64,000 nt of DNA from Lachnospiraceae bacterium (GTDB lineage: Bacteria > Bacillota > Clostridia > Lachnospirales > Lachnospiraceae): the NCBI GenBank assembly GCA_017509985.1, contig JAFWOE010000045.1, positions 32,842 through 96,841 on the forward strand, in the 5' to 3' direction. Within the stretch, counting starts at the first letter, position 1. Each line of letters opens with the position of its first letter. The notes beneath the pieces are model-generated. The model was not told the origin of the DNA. It ran no database searches and saw only the letters and a list, made by a program, of their open reading frames with translations. This document shows, one piece after another, positions 1 through 10,100 of this stretch. Both the position numbers and the translations under genes were made by a program.

Positions 1-671
<671 letters not shown>

Positions 672-708
672 TATGTACGCCTCCTTAAAAGTGTTTCTTT
701 TTTATTTA

Positions 709-735
709 TTAGCACTCATCTCTTTCGAGTGCTAC
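709..735 (-). promoter_or_regulatory. CIRCE operator (HrcA binding site)
   Basis: TTAGCACTC at 709-717, a 9-base spacer, then GAGTGCTAC at 727-735. This matches the CIRCE consensus (TTAGCACTC-N9-GAGTGCTAA) at 17 of 18 arm positions. It lies just downstream of the groES promoter, where HrcA would block transcription. Confidence 0.97.
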
Positions 736-746
736 TTGACGATATC

Positions 747-775
747 ATATTACCCTCTTTAGACACGCTTGTCAA
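747..775 (-). promoter_or_regulatory. Sigma-A promoter of groES-groEL
   Basis: On the minus strand, TTGACA (770-775) and TAATAT (747-752) are separated by exactly 17 bases. The predicted start site falls at the edge of the CIRCE operator. Confidence 0.88.
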
Positions 776-824
776 CGATTATATTCAAAAATCATTCTTT
801 TTTCATTAATTATATAACGATTTT

Positions 825-848
825 TGTTTTCTGAATTTTCTGAATAAT
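825..848 (+). promoter_or_regulatory. Two overlapping CodY boxes upstream of codY
   Basis: The 15-mer at 834-848 matches the known CodY consensus AATTTTCWGAAAATT at 13 of 15 positions. A second 15-mer at 825-839 matches at 11 of 15. The two overlap by six bases, the spacing described for strong CodY sites. They abut the putative codY -35 element, which suggests autorepression. Confidence 0.65.
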
Positions 849-850
849 CA

Positions 851-880
851 TTGTATTTTACAACAATTTTGTGCTATCAT
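851..880 (+). promoter_or_regulatory. Putative codY promoter
   Basis: TTGTAT (851-856), an 18-base spacer and TATCAT (875-880) lie 57 bases before the codY ATG. Both boxes are imperfect, so the call is moderate. Confidence 0.5.
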
Positions 881-936
881 ATTAAATGCCCGTCGTGGCG
901 GTCGGGCAAGCAGTAAACAGCCATCCGGGGGATCCC

Positions 937-1710
937 ATGAGTATCAAATTGTTGGATAAAACCAGAAAGATCAATAAACTTCTTCACAATAACTCGTCTT
1001 CCAGAGTCGTTTTCAACGATATCTGTTCCGTCATGCAGGAATGTCTTGCTTCCAATGTTTTCGTCTTTTCGGTCAAAGGCAAGGTCCTCGGATTCGGAAC
1101 CGCGCCGGATGTTCCTTATCTGGACGAACTGATCCCTGCTTCTGTAGGAAGCTTTATCGATCATGACCTGAACGAACGGTTGCTGGAAGTGCTTTCCACT
1201 AAAGAAAACGTCAGTCTTAAAACACTCGGTTTTGAAAAGAAAGAAAGCAACCGCTTTCAGGCGATCGTCACCCCGATCGAAATCGCCGGCGAACGTCTCG
1301 GCACGATCTTTCTCTACCGGATCCGGCCGAAATACGATATTGAGGACATTATCGTATGCGAATACGGAACGACCGTAGTCGGCCTGGAGATCATGCGTTC
1401 GGAGCGCGAAGAAGATGTCGAAGCGACCCGCAACAAACAGATCGTCGTTTCGGCTGTCGGCACACTCTCCTATACGGAGCTGAAGGCAGCTGCCCATATT
1501 TTCCGTGAGCTCAACGGCAGTGAAGGCATTATCGTTGCCAGCAAAGTCGCCGACAAAGCCGGCATCACCCGTTCGGTCATCGTAAACGCTCTGCGCAAAT
1601 TTGAAAGTGCGGGCATCATCGAATCCCGGTCCAGCGGAATGAAAGGAACTTACATCAAAGTCATCAACGAGTATCTCTTTGATGAACTTGATTCCTTAAA
1701 AAAGCTGTAG
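937..1710 (+). CDS. codY: GTP-sensing global transcriptional regulator CodY
   Basis: Represses nutrient-acquisition and stationary-phase genes when branched-chain amino acids and GTP are plentiful. The 257-residue protein starts MSIKLLDKTRKINKLL, the conserved CodY N-terminus. The GAF ligand-binding domain fills about residues 1-155. The winged helix-turn-helix is at about 200-240 (ASKVADKAGITRSVIVNALR). An upstream in-frame ATG at 886 would add 17 unconserved residues. The start at 937 has a GGGGGA ribosome binding site five bases before it. Overlapping CodY boxes upstream suggest autoregulation. The gene converges on ribF with a five-base gap. Confidence 0.96.
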   Translation: MSIKLLDKTRKINKLLHNNSSSRVVFNDICSVMQECLASNVFVFSVKGKVLGFGTAPDVPYLDELIPASVGSFIDHDLNERLLEVLSTKENVSLKTLGFEKKESNRFQAIVTPIEIAGERLGTIFLYRIRPKYDIEDIIVCEYGTTVVGLEIMRSEREEDVEATRNKQIVVSAVGTLSYTELKAAAHIFRELNGSEGIIVASKVADKAGITRSVIVNALRKFESAGIIESRSSGMKGTYIKVINEYLFDELDSLKKL

Positions 1711-1715
1711 GGATC

Positions 1716-2624
1716 CTAAAATCCCAGTGAACGGACATCGCTCTGAATCTGAGCTTTCAGCTCTTCCAATGACCCGAACCTTCGTTCGGGTCTTGTAAAT
1801 TCGTAGAATTCCACCTTTGCAAACTTCCCGTACAGATCACCGGAAAAACCCGGAATATTTGTCTCGATCGTCACATGATCCCCGTTGAACGTCGGGCGGA
1901 CACCGATATTTGTTATGCTTTTATACCGTGTTTCCTCGATCTCGATCCTCGTATCGTAGACCCCTGCCGGTGGAAGCAGCTTATTTCCGTCCGGAAGGAT
2001 GTTTGCTGTCGGAAATCCGAGCAGATGGCCGTTGTGCTGTCCGTGCACGATCACTCCTTCTGCTAAGAACGGATATCCCAGCAGTTCATTGACTTTCGGG
2101 ATGTTGCCTTTGACCAGTTCTTCCCGGACATAGGTGCTGCTGATCTCACGCTCTCCGTCCATCAGCTTGCTCATTACTTCGGTTCGGATCCCGAACCGGT
2201 GGCTTTCCCTTTCCAGGTACTCTGCGTTTCCTGCCCGGTTTTTCCCAAAGCAGAAGTCGTCGCCGACGACAAATACCCGGCACCGAAGCTTTTTGACAAG
2301 GATCTCCTCTATAAACTCATCCGGTTCCAGGTTTCTTAAGCGCTCTGTAAAAGGCAGTTCGGCCAACAGGTCAATTTTGTCTCTTTCCAAAAGCCGGCGT
2401 CTTTCTGCATTATCCAGGATGGATAGGGATTTTTTATGGGAAAGCATAGCCTGCGGCGAAGTAGTAAAAGTCAGAACGGCTGAGCTGCAGTTCTCACTTG
2501 CAGCCAGTTCTTTGATCCGGTCGATCAGGATCCTGTGGCCTCTGTGCACGCCGTCGAACTTTCCTGCCGTTACGATCGTATTTTTGTCCAGTTGTATATC
2601 GTTTGCCCGCTTGAAGTAATCCAT
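1716..2624 (-). CDS. ribF: Bifunctional riboflavin kinase / FAD synthetase RibF
   Basis: Makes FMN from riboflavin and then FAD. The N-terminal FAD synthetase (nucleotidyltransferase) domain shows KFDGVHRGHRIL near residue 22 and a conserved S-S-T-Y-V-R motif near 170. The C-terminal flavokinase domain has the LGFPTANI motif. The ATG at 2624 gives 302 residues and leaves 11 bases after truB. A longer reading from 2693 would overlap truB and add 23 unconserved residues. It is the last gene of the rimP-infB operon, as in many Firmicutes. Confidence 0.95.
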   Translation of the reverse strand: MDYFKRANDIQLDKNTIVTAGKFDGVHRGHRILIDRIKELAASENCSSAVLTFTTSPQAMLSHKKSLSILDNAERRRLLERDKIDLLAELPFTERLRNLEPDEFIEEILVKKLRCRVFVVGDDFCFGKNRAGNAEYLERESHRFGIRTEVMSKLMDGEREISSTYVREELVKGNIPKVNELLGYPFLAEGVIVHGQHNGHLLGFPTANILPDGNKLLPPAGVYDTRIEIEETRYKSITNIGVRPTFNGDHVTIETNIPGFSGDLYGKFAKVEFYEFTRPERRFGSLEELKAQIQSDVRSLGF

Positions 2625-2635
2625 AATATGCTTTC

Positions 2636-3532
2636 TTACCGATCCGTTTCCTCGTAAACCATCTTTACGGGTCTGAATTCTCCCTTTATACATTCATAAA
2701 CGCCGACAATGGCACCCCGTGAATCCTCCAGCCAGAACCGGCCTGCCGGCGGTTCCTGCAGATCCAGCATTTTTCCGGAAAGCGCATTGCCGTTATGAGC
2801 CGGCTTGTCCCCTTCCGGAAGCGTCCTGATGCAATTCATTTCCGGAAATGCAGCGGTCATCGGAAGGACTGCCTGTGCAAGGCGGTCTTCCGCTTTCAGC
2901 GCTTCGATCTGCGAAAGGCGCAGTGCGTTTTCGGCACGAAAGCTTCCGACATAGAGCCGGATCAGTCCGGCCATGCAGCCTCCGCACCCGAGGCTCCTGC
3001 CGCAGTCATCGCACAGGGAACGGATATACGTCCCCCGGGAGCAGGTCACATCGAAAGTCATCAGAGGCAGGTCAACGGTAATGTTCGAGATCTCATGGAT
3101 GACGATCTTCCGGGGTTCCCTTTCTACCGTTACGCCTTCTCTGGCAAGCTCATACAGTTTTCTGCCGTTTTTTTTGACAGCCGAATACATCGGCGGTATC
3201 TGCATCTGTTCCCCCCGGAAAGACAGCAGTGCTTTTACGGCATCTTCCCCGCTGCAGAGCACTTCTCTTTCCTCAAGAACAGTACCGGAAGTGTCCAGCG
3301 TATCCGTCGTTCTTCCAAGAAGCATGGTGACCCGGTACGCTTTCCGGTCTTCATCAAATAGTTCGATCAAGCGGGTCGCTTTGCCGAGCGCAACAGGAAG
3401 CACACCTTCCGCATCCGGATCCAGTGTCCCCATATGGCCGATCTTTTTCTGCCTTAAAATGCCGCGAAGCTTCGCGACACAGTCATGGGAAGTAAACCCA
3501 CGCTCTTTATATATGTTCAAAAAGCCGTTCAT
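2636..3532 (-). CDS. truB: tRNA pseudouridine(55) synthase TruB
   Basis: Converts U55 in the T-loop of tRNAs to pseudouridine. It starts MNGFLNIYKERGFTSHD, the family signature. The catalytic Asp is D38 in GHMGTLDPDAEGVLPV. A further conserved motif, SRGTYIRSL, lies about two thirds of the way along. The 298-residue length is normal. A start at 3589 is possible but adds 19 residues not seen in the family and overlaps nrnA. It lies downstream of nrnA in the operon. Confidence 0.95.
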   Translation of the reverse strand: MNGFLNIYKERGFTSHDCVAKLRGILRQKKIGHMGTLDPDAEGVLPVALGKATRLIELFDEDRKAYRVTMLLGRTTDTLDTSGTVLEEREVLCSGEDAVKALLSFRGEQMQIPPMYSAVKKNGRKLYELAREGVTVEREPRKIVIHEISNITVDLPLMTFDVTCSRGTYIRSLCDDCGRSLGCGGCMAGLIRLYVGSFRAENALRLSQIEALKAEDRLAQAVLPMTAAFPEMNCIRTLPEGDKPAHNGNALSGKMLDLQEPPAGRFWLEDSRGAIVGVYECIKGEFRPVKMVYEETDR

Positions 3533-3578
3533 GTCACTGCTCTCATGTTTCCGCACGGAAAAACAGCCCGGTCCATGA

Positions 3579-4529
3579 TCATGCCCCAAGCTGCTGTGCG
3601 ATATCTTCCAGGATACTTTTCAGTATTTCCGCCTCTTCGCCTTTGGTCTTGAAACCGGACGCGCGTATGTGTCCGCCTCCGCCGTAACCGGCGGCAATGC
3701 TGCTTACATCCACGATCCTCTTGGAACGAAGGCTGACCTTAAACTCTCCGCCGTCCAGCTGATAAAGGAAGACCGCCGTATCCGCACCTATCGTATTGCG
3801 AAGCTGGGCAACAACGCCGTCCAGATCGATTGGTTTTACGCCCAGTTCCCAACGGCGTTCGCGGGAAATGCCCCCGACGACCACCCTGCCGTCAAAATAC
3901 AGCCGGGACTCCGTCAGAATCTCGCCCAGGACCCTGTTCTGAAGATAGGTTCTTGCAAAGAAGCTGTCTTCGATAATAGTAGAGAAATCTACGCCTTTGC
4001 TCATCAGTTCTCCGGCAACGCGCATGGTTTCGGGCGTCGTGCAGGAATACTGGAAGACACCTGTGTCATGTACGATCCCGGTATACAGGCAGGTCGCGCA
4101 GTTTAAGGAGATCTTTTCCGGTTCCAGATGCCGGTAAAGCACCTCGCTGGCCGAGCTTGCTTCAGGATCATTATACATCCAGGTGAAACCGCCCGGATTC
4201 GTCCGGTGGTGGTCCAGACAAAGCGATTTCGGCGTACGTTCAAGGACATCCGAGCAGAACGCAATGCGGTTTGCGGCACTAATATCCAGCAGGATGATCA
4301 GGTCGTATTCCTCGCCGCTGTCCTCATGACGGATCTCCTCAAACAAAGGCAGATATGCCAGGGTATCCTTTACGGTCTCCAGAAACAGATGAGCCGTGAT
4401 CTCCGGATAGTTGTCCCTCAGATAATTGAGCAGCCCCAGGCAGGAGCCCGCGCAGTCGCCGTCGGGGCTCATATGTCCGGTGATCGCAACTTTTTTTACG
4501 CCTTCCAGGTAATCAGAAAGCTTCTTCAT
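3579..4529 (-). CDS. nrnA: DHH-family oligoribonuclease / pAp phosphatase NrnA
   Basis: Degrades 2-5 nt RNA and 3'-phosphoadenosine 5'-phosphate. The DHH domain shows HMSPDGDCAGS near residue 20 and LCLDHHR near 115. The C-terminal DHHA1 domain ends with GYGGGGHIRASGF. The ATG at 4529 has an AGGAG site seven bases away and overlaps the end of rbfA by 17 bases, indicating translational coupling. An ATG at 4550 has no better support. The position between rbfA and truB is standard in Clostridia. Confidence 0.93.
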   Translation of the reverse strand: MKKLSDYLEGVKKVAITGHMSPDGDCAGSCLGLLNYLRDNYPEITAHLFLETVKDTLAYLPLFEEIRHEDSGEEYDLIILLDISAANRIAFCSDVLERTPKSLCLDHHRTNPGGFTWMYNDPEASSASEVLYRHLEPEKISLNCATCLYTGIVHDTGVFQYSCTTPETMRVAGELMSKGVDFSTIIEDSFFARTYLQNRVLGEILTESRLYFDGRVVVGGISRERRWELGVKPIDLDGVVAQLRNTIGADTAVFLYQLDGGEFKVSLRSKRIVDVSSIAAGYGGGGHIRASGFKTKGEEAEILKSILEDIAQQLGA

Positions 4530-4911
4530 CCGGGTTCTCCTGTTCTTCACGGTCCTGCATGCTGCCTGCTACTTCTTCGATCATTCTGGACATCTTTGCC
4601 CCGTATTCCAGGGACGTGTCGCTGATAAACCGGAGTTCCGGTGTGTTTCTGAGATTCAGCTCCTGAGCCAGACGTCTTTTTAAGAAGCCTTCGGCCCTCC
4701 TGAGTCCTTCCATCGCCGACGCGCGCTCTTCGTCGCTGCCGAGCACGCTGATATAGACCTTGCAGGTCTTAAGATCGGTCGCAACCTCCACATCGGTAAC
4801 GGAAGTCATCATTCCGACGCGGGGATCGTGAACCTCTTCGGCAATAACCTTTGAAAGACTTTTCCGGATCTCACCGTTGATGCGCGAATGTTTAATACTG
4901 TTCTTTCTCAT
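4513..4911 (-). CDS. rbfA: 30S ribosome-binding factor RbfA
   Basis: Binds the 30S subunit during late 16S rRNA maturation. The 132-residue protein has the KH-like fold signature: KHSRINGEIRKSLSKVI, then DPRVGMMTSVTDVEV, then CKVYISVLGSDEE. The TPELRF segment and an acidic tail follow. The start at 4911 (MRKNSIKHSRIN) fits the family. A 5019 start would lie inside infB. It lies between infB and nrnA. Confidence 0.95.
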   Translation of the reverse strand: MRKNSIKHSRINGEIRKSLSKVIAEEVHDPRVGMMTSVTDVEVATDLKTCKVYISVLGSDEERASAMEGLRRAEGFLKRRLAQELNLRNTPELRFISDTSLEYGAKMSRMIEEVAGSMQDREEQENPDEEAF

Positions 4912-4927
4912 TATACTGTCCTTTGTA

Positions 4928-7675
4928 TCAGGTTCTCGGCACCTCAACCATGATGTAAGCCTCGACCTGGTCAAATTCTTCGATGTCGCCAAAGCCGTCA
5001 AATACCAGTCCGCATTCAAAGCCTGCCTTGACTTCCTTTACGTCATCCTTAAATCTCTTAAGCGACGCGAGCGGTCCTTCAAAGATCTGGTCTTTGCCGC
5101 GAGTGATCCTCACCTTGCTGTCGCGGGTGATATATCCGTCAAGAACATAACTTCCTGCAATGTTGCCGATACCCGAAGCCTTGAAGATCTGGCGGATCTC
5201 CGCATGACCGATGATCTTTTCTTCGTAAACGGGTTCCAGCATGCCCTTCATGGCGTTCTCGACGTCCTCGATCGCCTGATAGATGACCTTATAAAGTCTC
5301 AGATCGACATTCTCTTCTTCGGCGATCGCTTTTGCCTGTGCGTCCGGCCTTACGTTGAATCCGATGACGATCGCGTTGGATGTCGCAGCAAGCGTAACGT
5401 CGGATTCGCTGATCGCACCGACGCCGCCGTGAACGATCTTAACCACAACTTCTTCATTCGAAAGCTTAAGCAGAGACTGCTTCATAGCTTCGACCGAACC
5501 CTGGACATCGGCCTTGACGATGATATTGAGTTCCTTCAGATTGCCTTCCTGAATCTGGTTGAACAGATCATCCAGGGACATTCTGGACTTGGTATCCTCC
5601 ACGAGTTTGTTCTTGTTCTCGGCAACAAAGGTAGCCGCAAAGCTCTTGGCTTCCTTATCCGAGTCAAACGCAACAAGGATCTCCCCTGCGTTCGGAACGC
5701 CGTTCAGTCCGAGGATCTCTACCGGCGTGGACGGGCCGGCTTCTTTCAGCTGGCGGGAATTCTCGTCCATCATGGCCCTAACTTTTCCGTGGAATGCGCC
5801 GGCGGCGATATAGTCGCCGAGTTTCAGCGTTCCCTTCTGGATCAGCAGGTTCGCGACCGGGCCCTTGCCCTTATCCAGCTTTGCTTCGAGAACAAGGCCG
5901 CGGGCCTTCCGGTTCGTATTGGCTTTCAGTTCCAGCACTTCCGCGGTAAGGAGGATCATCTCAAGAAGGTCGTCGATCCCTTCTCCGGTCTTCGCGGATA
6001 CCGGGGCAAAGACGGTCGTGCCGCCCCAGTCTTCCGGAACAAGCTCGTATTCCATCAGCTCCTGTTTTACCCTGTCGATGTTTGCTCCGGGCTTATCGAT
6101 CTTGTTGATCGCAACGATGATCTCTACGCCGGCGGCCTTGGCATGGTTGATCGCTTCGATCGTCTGCGGCATCACGCCGTCATCCGCTGCAACAACGAGG
6201 ATCGCAATATCCGTGGAATTTGCGCCGCGCATACGCATGGCGGTGAATGCTTCGTGACCGGGTGTGTCTAAGAAGGTGATCTTCTGTCCGTTGATCGGTA
6301 CGACATAAGCGCCGATATGCTGGGTGATACCGCCCGCCTCGCGATCCGTGACGTGTGAATGACGGATCGCATCAAGCAGAGAGGTCTTGCCGTGGTCTAC
6401 GTGTCCCATAACGCAGACGACCGGCGGCCTTACGGTCATGTTTGCTTCATCCTCTTCTTCTTCACGAAGAAGCTCTTCGATGATATCGATCTTCTCTTCC
6501 GGTTCTGCAATAATATCAAAGGTAAGTGCGATCTCCTGAGCCTTTTCGAAGTCCACTTCCTGATTGACGGTAACCATCGTGCCCTCGAGGAAGAGTTTTT
6601 TAACGATGGCTGCCGGCTGCATCTTCATCTTTTCGGCAAGTTCGCGGATGGTGATCTTTTCGGGGAGGGTGATCTCCGTAACGACTTCCTTCTTTTCTTC
6701 TGCCTTATGAACAGGCTTCTGAAGCGCTTTCGGAACCGTCTGCATCTGCTTTCTGCCCTGGTTGGGACGGCTTCCGCGCGGTGCATTGTCGTTTGCGAAC
6801 TTGTTTTCTCTTAAGGAGTCTTTATTTTTATCCTTGGCTTTATTTCCGGTCCGGCCGGCCTGTTTCCTGGATGCAGAAGAAGGATCCGGGGCTGCGGCAG
6901 CTGCCGGGGCATTGTCGAATCTTCTGCGCTGATCCTGCGGCGTTCTGGAATCGGTGCCGCGCGGCGGGCGCGCCCCGCCGGGCCTTGCGGTCCGATCGCC
7001 GGTTCCGGTACGATCCGGGATTCTGGAAATAATGGTACGTTTTTTTACAGCCTCGTTGACCTTTTTACGTTCTTTCGGCTGCTTTTCACCCGCTGTTTCT
7101 TTTGCGGGCACGGCTTTATTCTTCTCATCCGCCGGTTTTGCGGCAGGCTTCGCGGCTTCCGCTTTTTCGGAAACTGCTTCCTTTTCTTCTGCTTTTGCTT
7201 CGGCGGGCTGTTTGGGTTCTTCTTTGATCACCTCCGTCTGAGGTGCGGTTTCGGCAGGTGTTTCTGCCTTGACTTCCGCCGCGGCCGGTTTTTCGGTCAC
7301 AGGTGCCGGAGTCTCTGTTTTAACGTCGGCAATTACCGGCTCTGCGGGAGCTGCCGTCTCTGCAGGCTTTACTTCCGGTTCCGCCGGTTTTGCCGGTTTG
7401 GGCTTACGGATGATCTTGCTTCGGTCAACCAGACGAAGTGTTCCGTCTGCCATACGGACCTTGACCATCTTTTTCTCCGGCTCTTCCTTCTTTTCGGGTT
7501 TTTTGACCGCTTTCGCCATGCTCTTGGTCTCTGCAGTCACGGCGTTCTGCGGACGGAAAAGCACCTGCATGTTTTTCTTTTTCTTTGGTGCAGGCTTGTC
7601 GGTCTTTTCCGCTTTTTCAGCCGCTTTTTCGGCTGTTTTTTCGATCTTCCTGACTTCTTCTTTTTCTGTACTCAT
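4928..7675 (-). CDS. infB: Translation initiation factor IF-2
   Basis: GTPase that places initiator tRNA on the 30S subunit and promotes subunit joining. The 915-residue protein has a long low-complexity N-terminus (about residues 1-330) rich in Lys, Ala, Glu and Pro, then an IF2_N module ([20 protein letters not shown]). The G domain has G1 [13 protein letters not shown]3 DTPGHEAFT and G4 NKIDKPGAN, followed by the IF-2 C-terminal domains. It sits between ylxQ and rbfA in the nusA operon. Long ORFs on the opposite strand here are shadows. Confidence 0.98.
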   Translation of the reverse strand: MSTEKEEVRKIEKTAEKAAEKAEKTDKPAPKKKKNMQVLFRPQNAVTAETKSMAKAVKKPEKKEEPEKKMVKVRMADGTLRLVDRSKIIRKPKPAKPAEPEVKPAETAAPAEPVIADVKTETPAPVTEKPAAAEVKAETPAETAPQTEVIKEEPKQPAEAKAEEKEAVSEKAEAAKPAAKPADEKNKAVPAKETAGEKQPKERKKVNEAVKKRTIISRIPDRTGTGDRTARPGGARPPRGTDSRTPQDQRRRFDNAPAAAAAPDPSSASRKQAGRTGNKAKDKNKDSLRENKFANDNAPRGSRPNQGRKQMQTVPKALQKPVHKAEEKKEVVTEITLPEKITIRELAEKMKMQPAAIVKKLFLEGTMVTVNQEVDFEKAQEIALTFDIIAEPEEKIDIIEELLREEEEDEANMTVRPPVVCVMGHVDHGKTSLLDAIRHSHVTDREAGGITQHIGAYVVPINGQKITFLDTPGHEAFTAMRMRGANSTDIAILVVAADDGVMPQTIEAINHAKAAGVEIIVAINKIDKPGANIDRVKQELMEYELVPEDWGGTTVFAPVSAKTGEGIDDLLEMILLTAEVLELKANTNRKARGLVLEAKLDKGKGPVANLLIQKGTLKLGDYIAAGAFHGKVRAMMDENSRQLKEAGPSTPVEILGLNGVPNAGEILVAFDSDKEAKSFAATFVAENKNKLVEDTKSRMSLDDLFNQIQEGNLKELNIIVKADVQGSVEAMKQSLLKLSNEEVVVKIVHGGVGAISESDVTLAATSNAIVIGFNVRPDAQAKAIAEEENVDLRLYKVIYQAIEDVENAMKGMLEPVYEEKIIGHAEIRQIFKASGIGNIAGSYVLDGYITRDSKVRITRGKDQIFEGPLASLKRFKDDVKEVKAGFECGLVFDGFGDIEEFDQVEAYIMVEVPRT

Positions 7676-7706
7676 AGGCTCTCTTCCTCTTCTGTCTGCA
7701 TGGGAC

Positions 7707-8021
7707 TTATTTTTTATCCGGCAAAAGCTTTCCCTCCAATGCTTCTGCCAGACCTTTATCGGTAATTACTGCTGCCGCGCGCTCTTCTTTACCAAGCGCT
7801 CTGCCGAGTTCTTCCTTGGTAAAGTGAAAAACGATCGGCACTTTATAATAAGAACATTTATCGCGGAATCTTTTTGCTGTATTCTTCGAAGCATCTGTCG
7901 CGATGATCGCCAGATACGCCTTTCCTTCACGGATCGCATTCTCTGCCGCAAATTCCCCCGAAGATACCTTTCCGGCCTTCATCGCAAGACCGAGAAGCGA
8001 CGCAGATCTGTCACCCGGCAT
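7707..8021 (-). CDS. ylxQ: L7Ae/L30e-family RNA-binding protein YlxQ
   Basis: Small L7Ae-like protein of 104 residues, predicted to bind kink-turn RNA. Visible features are the [21 protein letters not shown] start and the [15 protein letters not shown] core typical of the family. It overlaps the end of ylxR by 11 bases and precedes infB, the conserved Firmicute order. Its physiological target cannot be read from the sequence. Confidence 0.92.
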   Translation of the reverse strand: MPGDRSASLLGLAMKAGKVSSGEFAAENAIREGKAYLAIIATDASKNTAKRFRDKCSYYKVPIVFHFTKEELGRALGKEERAAAVITDKGLAEALEGKLLPDKK

Positions 8022-8277
8022 GTGTGATCTCCTTTTCCAGTTCGTTCAGGACTTCTTCCGGGATCGGACATCCCAGGGAATTCCGGATCGACGCGCTTTT
8101 TTTTGCCTTGTCAAGGCAGGTCTGCTTTCTGCACAGATATGCGCCCCGTCCGTTCATCTTCCGGCTTCTGTCGAAAACGACAAATCCTTCGGGCGTCCGC
8201 ACGACCCGGAGCAGTTCGCTCTTTTGTGCCTTTTCCCTGCACGCCGAACATGTCCTTGTTTCCGCTTTGTTTCTCAT
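8011..8277 (-). CDS. ylxR: YlxR/RnpM family RNA-binding protein
   Basis: 88-residue basic protein. The family signature is RTCSACREK at the N-terminus and GRGAYLCRKQTCLDKAKK in the middle. In other Firmicutes this family (RnpM) has been linked to modulation of RNase P. The gene is 17 bases after nusA and overlaps ylxQ, as in the classic nusA-ylxR-ylxQ-infB block. Confidence 0.93.
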   Translation of the reverse strand: MRNKAETRTCSACREKAQKSELLRVVRTPEGFVVFDRSRKMNGRGAYLCRKQTCLDKAKKSASIRNSLGCPIPEEVLNELEKEITHAG

Positions 8278-8294
8278 ACATTAAACCTTATAAA

Positions 8295-9461
8295 TCAGGC
8301 TTCTTCCGTTTTGTTTCCTTCCGCTTCGGAAGCTTCTTCCCCGTCTTCTCCGGGTTCAAGGTAGTAATCGTCCTCTTCTTCCTCGTCGTCATAATCTTCA
8401 CCGAAGTATTCCTCGAAGATTCCGGCTTCCTGAGCCTGGGTCTCGGACTTGATATCGATCTTGAATCCGGTCAGCTTGGCTGCAAGCCTTGCGTTCTGGC
8501 CTTCCTTGCCGATGGCAAGTGAAAGCTGGTAATCGGGAACGATGACCAGGGCGGTCTTATCGTCCGGATCGGCCAGTACGGAAATGACCTTTGCCGGTGA
8601 AAGCGCGTTCTCGATCAAAAGCGCCGGGTTGTCATCCCAGTTGATGATATCTACTTTTTCTCCGCCAAGCTCATCCACAACTGCTCCGACACGGATCCCG
8701 TTCATTCCGACGCAGGCGCCGACCGCATCAACATCCGCATCGTGGCTGAGTACGGCGAGCTTGGTCCTGGATCCCGCTTCACGGGCGATAGCCTTGATCT
8801 CTACAACGCCTTCCGCAAGTTCGGATACTTCGGATTCAAAGAGCTTCTTGACAAGTTCGGGATGGCTTCTGGAAACCATGATCCTCGGGCCTTTCGGAGA
8901 ATCCTTGACCTCCAGCACATAAACTTTGACACGGTCATGCACACGCAGGTTCTCGCTCTTTACGGATTCACTCTCGGTCAGGATGCCGTCCGTCTTTCCG
9001 AGGTTGATCGTGATCGTACGCTCGTTGATCCGGGATACGGTTCCGCTGATGATCTGATGTTCACGCTCGTAATAGCGTTCAAACAGGGATTTTCTTTCTT
9101 CTTCACGGATCTTCTGGAGAATGACGTTCTTCGCGTTCTGTGTTGCGATCCGGCCGAAGGACTTCGACTCGATCGGCACTCTTACCGTATCGCCGATCTC
9201 GTATTTCTCATCCTTTTTCTTTGCATCCAGAAGAGACATTTCAAGTGCGGGGTCTTCCACCGTTTCAACGACCGTCTTGTTGCTGTAGACCTGGTAGTCG
9301 CAGGTATCGCGGTCGATCTCTACGACCACGTTGTCGGCTTTGCCGAAGTGGTTCTTGCAGGCCTGGAGCAGTGACTGCTCGATACCGTCAAGCAGGGCGT
9401 TTTTGCTGATGTTCTTCTCCCGTGCTATCATTTCAATAGCTTCTTTTAATTCCGCACTCAT
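8295..9461 (-). CDS. nusA: Transcription elongation/termination factor NusA
   Basis: RNA polymerase-binding factor controlling pausing, termination and antitermination. The 388-residue protein has an N-terminal polymerase-binding domain (AREKNISKNALLDGIEQ), an S1 domain (ISGTVSRINERTITINLGKTDG) and two KH domains (including DNPALLIENALSPAKV and LAIGKEGQNARLAAKLTG). The Asp/Glu-rich C-terminal tail is of the kind common in Clostridia. The start MSAELKEAIE at 9461 fits the family. An upstream ATG at 9503 is less likely. Confidence 0.96.
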   Translation of the reverse strand: MSAELKEAIEMIAREKNISKNALLDGIEQSLLQACKNHFGKADNVVVEIDRDTCDYQVYSNKTVVETVEDPALEMSLLDAKKKDEKYEIGDTVRVPIESKSFGRIATQNAKNVILQKIREEERKSLFERYYEREHQIISGTVSRINERTITINLGKTDGILTESESVKSENLRVHDRVKVYVLEVKDSPKGPRIMVSRSHPELVKKLFESEVSELAEGVVEIKAIAREAGSRTKLAVLSHDADVDAVGACVGMNGIRVGAVVDELGGEKVDIINWDDNPALLIENALSPAKVISVLADPDDKTALVIVPDYQLSLAIGKEGQNARLAAKLTGFKIDIKSETQAQEAGIFEEYFGEDYDDEEEEDDYYLEPGEDGEEASEAEGNKTEEA

Positions 9462-9512
9462 TTTCTTTCCTTTTTCCTCCAAATTATAAAATGTGCTGGT
9501 CAACGATTTATC

Positions 9513-9980
9513 TTAAAAGACAATATACTTTCTCATCAGGGAAATATCTTTTCTTTCAAAAACCAGTTCGGTGCCTTCTTCCGTCTCGACCGCAACCGAA
9601 GACTCGTCATACGCTTTCAGCGTTCCGACAAATTCCTTGGATCCGTCCACTGCTTTATAGGTTCGGATCTCGATCGGGACGCCTAAGTTTCTTTCCAGAT
9701 CCCGGTCTTTTTTGAACGGCCGCAGAAGGCCCGGCGAACTTACTTCGAGAATATAGGCATCAGAGATATAGTCCTCTTTGTCCAAAAGGTCCGAAAGCTT
9801 CCTGCTGATATCCTCGCAGTCGTCGATGGTGATCCCGCCTTCTTTATCGATATATACGCGCAGATACCATTCCCCTGCTTCTTTCACGTACTCGACGTCG
9901 ACAAGCTCGAATCCGCGCTCTTCTACAAGTGGGATCACAAGCGCTTCGGTACGGGATTCATAATCTTCCCTTTTACTCAT
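9513..9980 (-). CDS. rimP: Ribosome maturation factor RimP
   Basis: Assists 30S assembly. The 155-residue protein starts [21 protein letters not shown] and has the RimP signature [20 protein letters not shown], then [14 protein letters not shown] reading from 10046 would run through the leader hairpin and is rejected. It is the first gene of the nusA-infB operon, behind a promoter at 10058-10086 and a stem-loop at 10004-10034. Confidence 0.95.
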   Translation of the reverse strand: MSKREDYESRTEALVIPLVEERGFELVDVEYVKEAGEWYLRVYIDKEGGITIDDCEDISRKLSDLLDKEDYISDAYILEVSSPGLLRPFKKDRDLERNLGVPIEIRTYKAVDGSKEFVGTLKAYDESSVAVETEEGTELVFERKDISLMRKYIVF

Positions 9981-10003
9981 AAAAAACAACTCCCCGTTAC
10001 GTA

Positions 10004-10034
10004 ATAAGAGCGGACCGCTTCGGTCCACTCTTAT
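10004..10034 (-). ncRNA. Leader stem-loop of the rimP-nusA-infB operon
   Basis: A 14-bp stem closes a three-base loop about 15 bases after the predicted transcription start and 23 bases before the rimP ATG. One non-Watson-Crick position (10011/10027) is C/A on the plus strand but G-U on the minus strand. The helix is therefore fully paired only in the RNA that reads into rimP. No U-run follows, so it is not an intrinsic terminator. Leader elements upstream of rimP are known in other bacteria. Whether this one regulates is inferred. Confidence 0.7.
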
Positions 10035-10057
10035 CATCAGTTTCATAATTCTACTGA

Positions 10058-10086
10058 ACTATAACACCTGCCGGATAAAAAAGCAA
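10058..10086 (-). promoter_or_regulatory. Promoter of the rimP-nusA-infB operon
   Basis: On the minus strand, TTGCTT (10081-10086), a 17-base spacer and TATAGT (10058-10063). It lies between the rplA stop and the leader hairpin, so the nusA operon can be transcribed independently of the ribosomal protein operon. Confidence 0.7.
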
Positions 10087-10100
10087 GTGTTTTCCGGTTA

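Noticed and set aside
1711..1730. GGGAT/ATCCC inverted repeat between codY and ribF
   Set aside because: Five pairs with no convincing T-run on either strand.
4877..6271. Long open frame on the plus strand
   Set aside because: It is antisense to infB, has no ribosome binding site or family features, and is a codon-bias shadow.
9981..10046. N-terminal extension of RimP through the leader
   Set aside because: The extended reading translates the stem-loop and is not family-like. [14 protein letters not shown] is the standard start.
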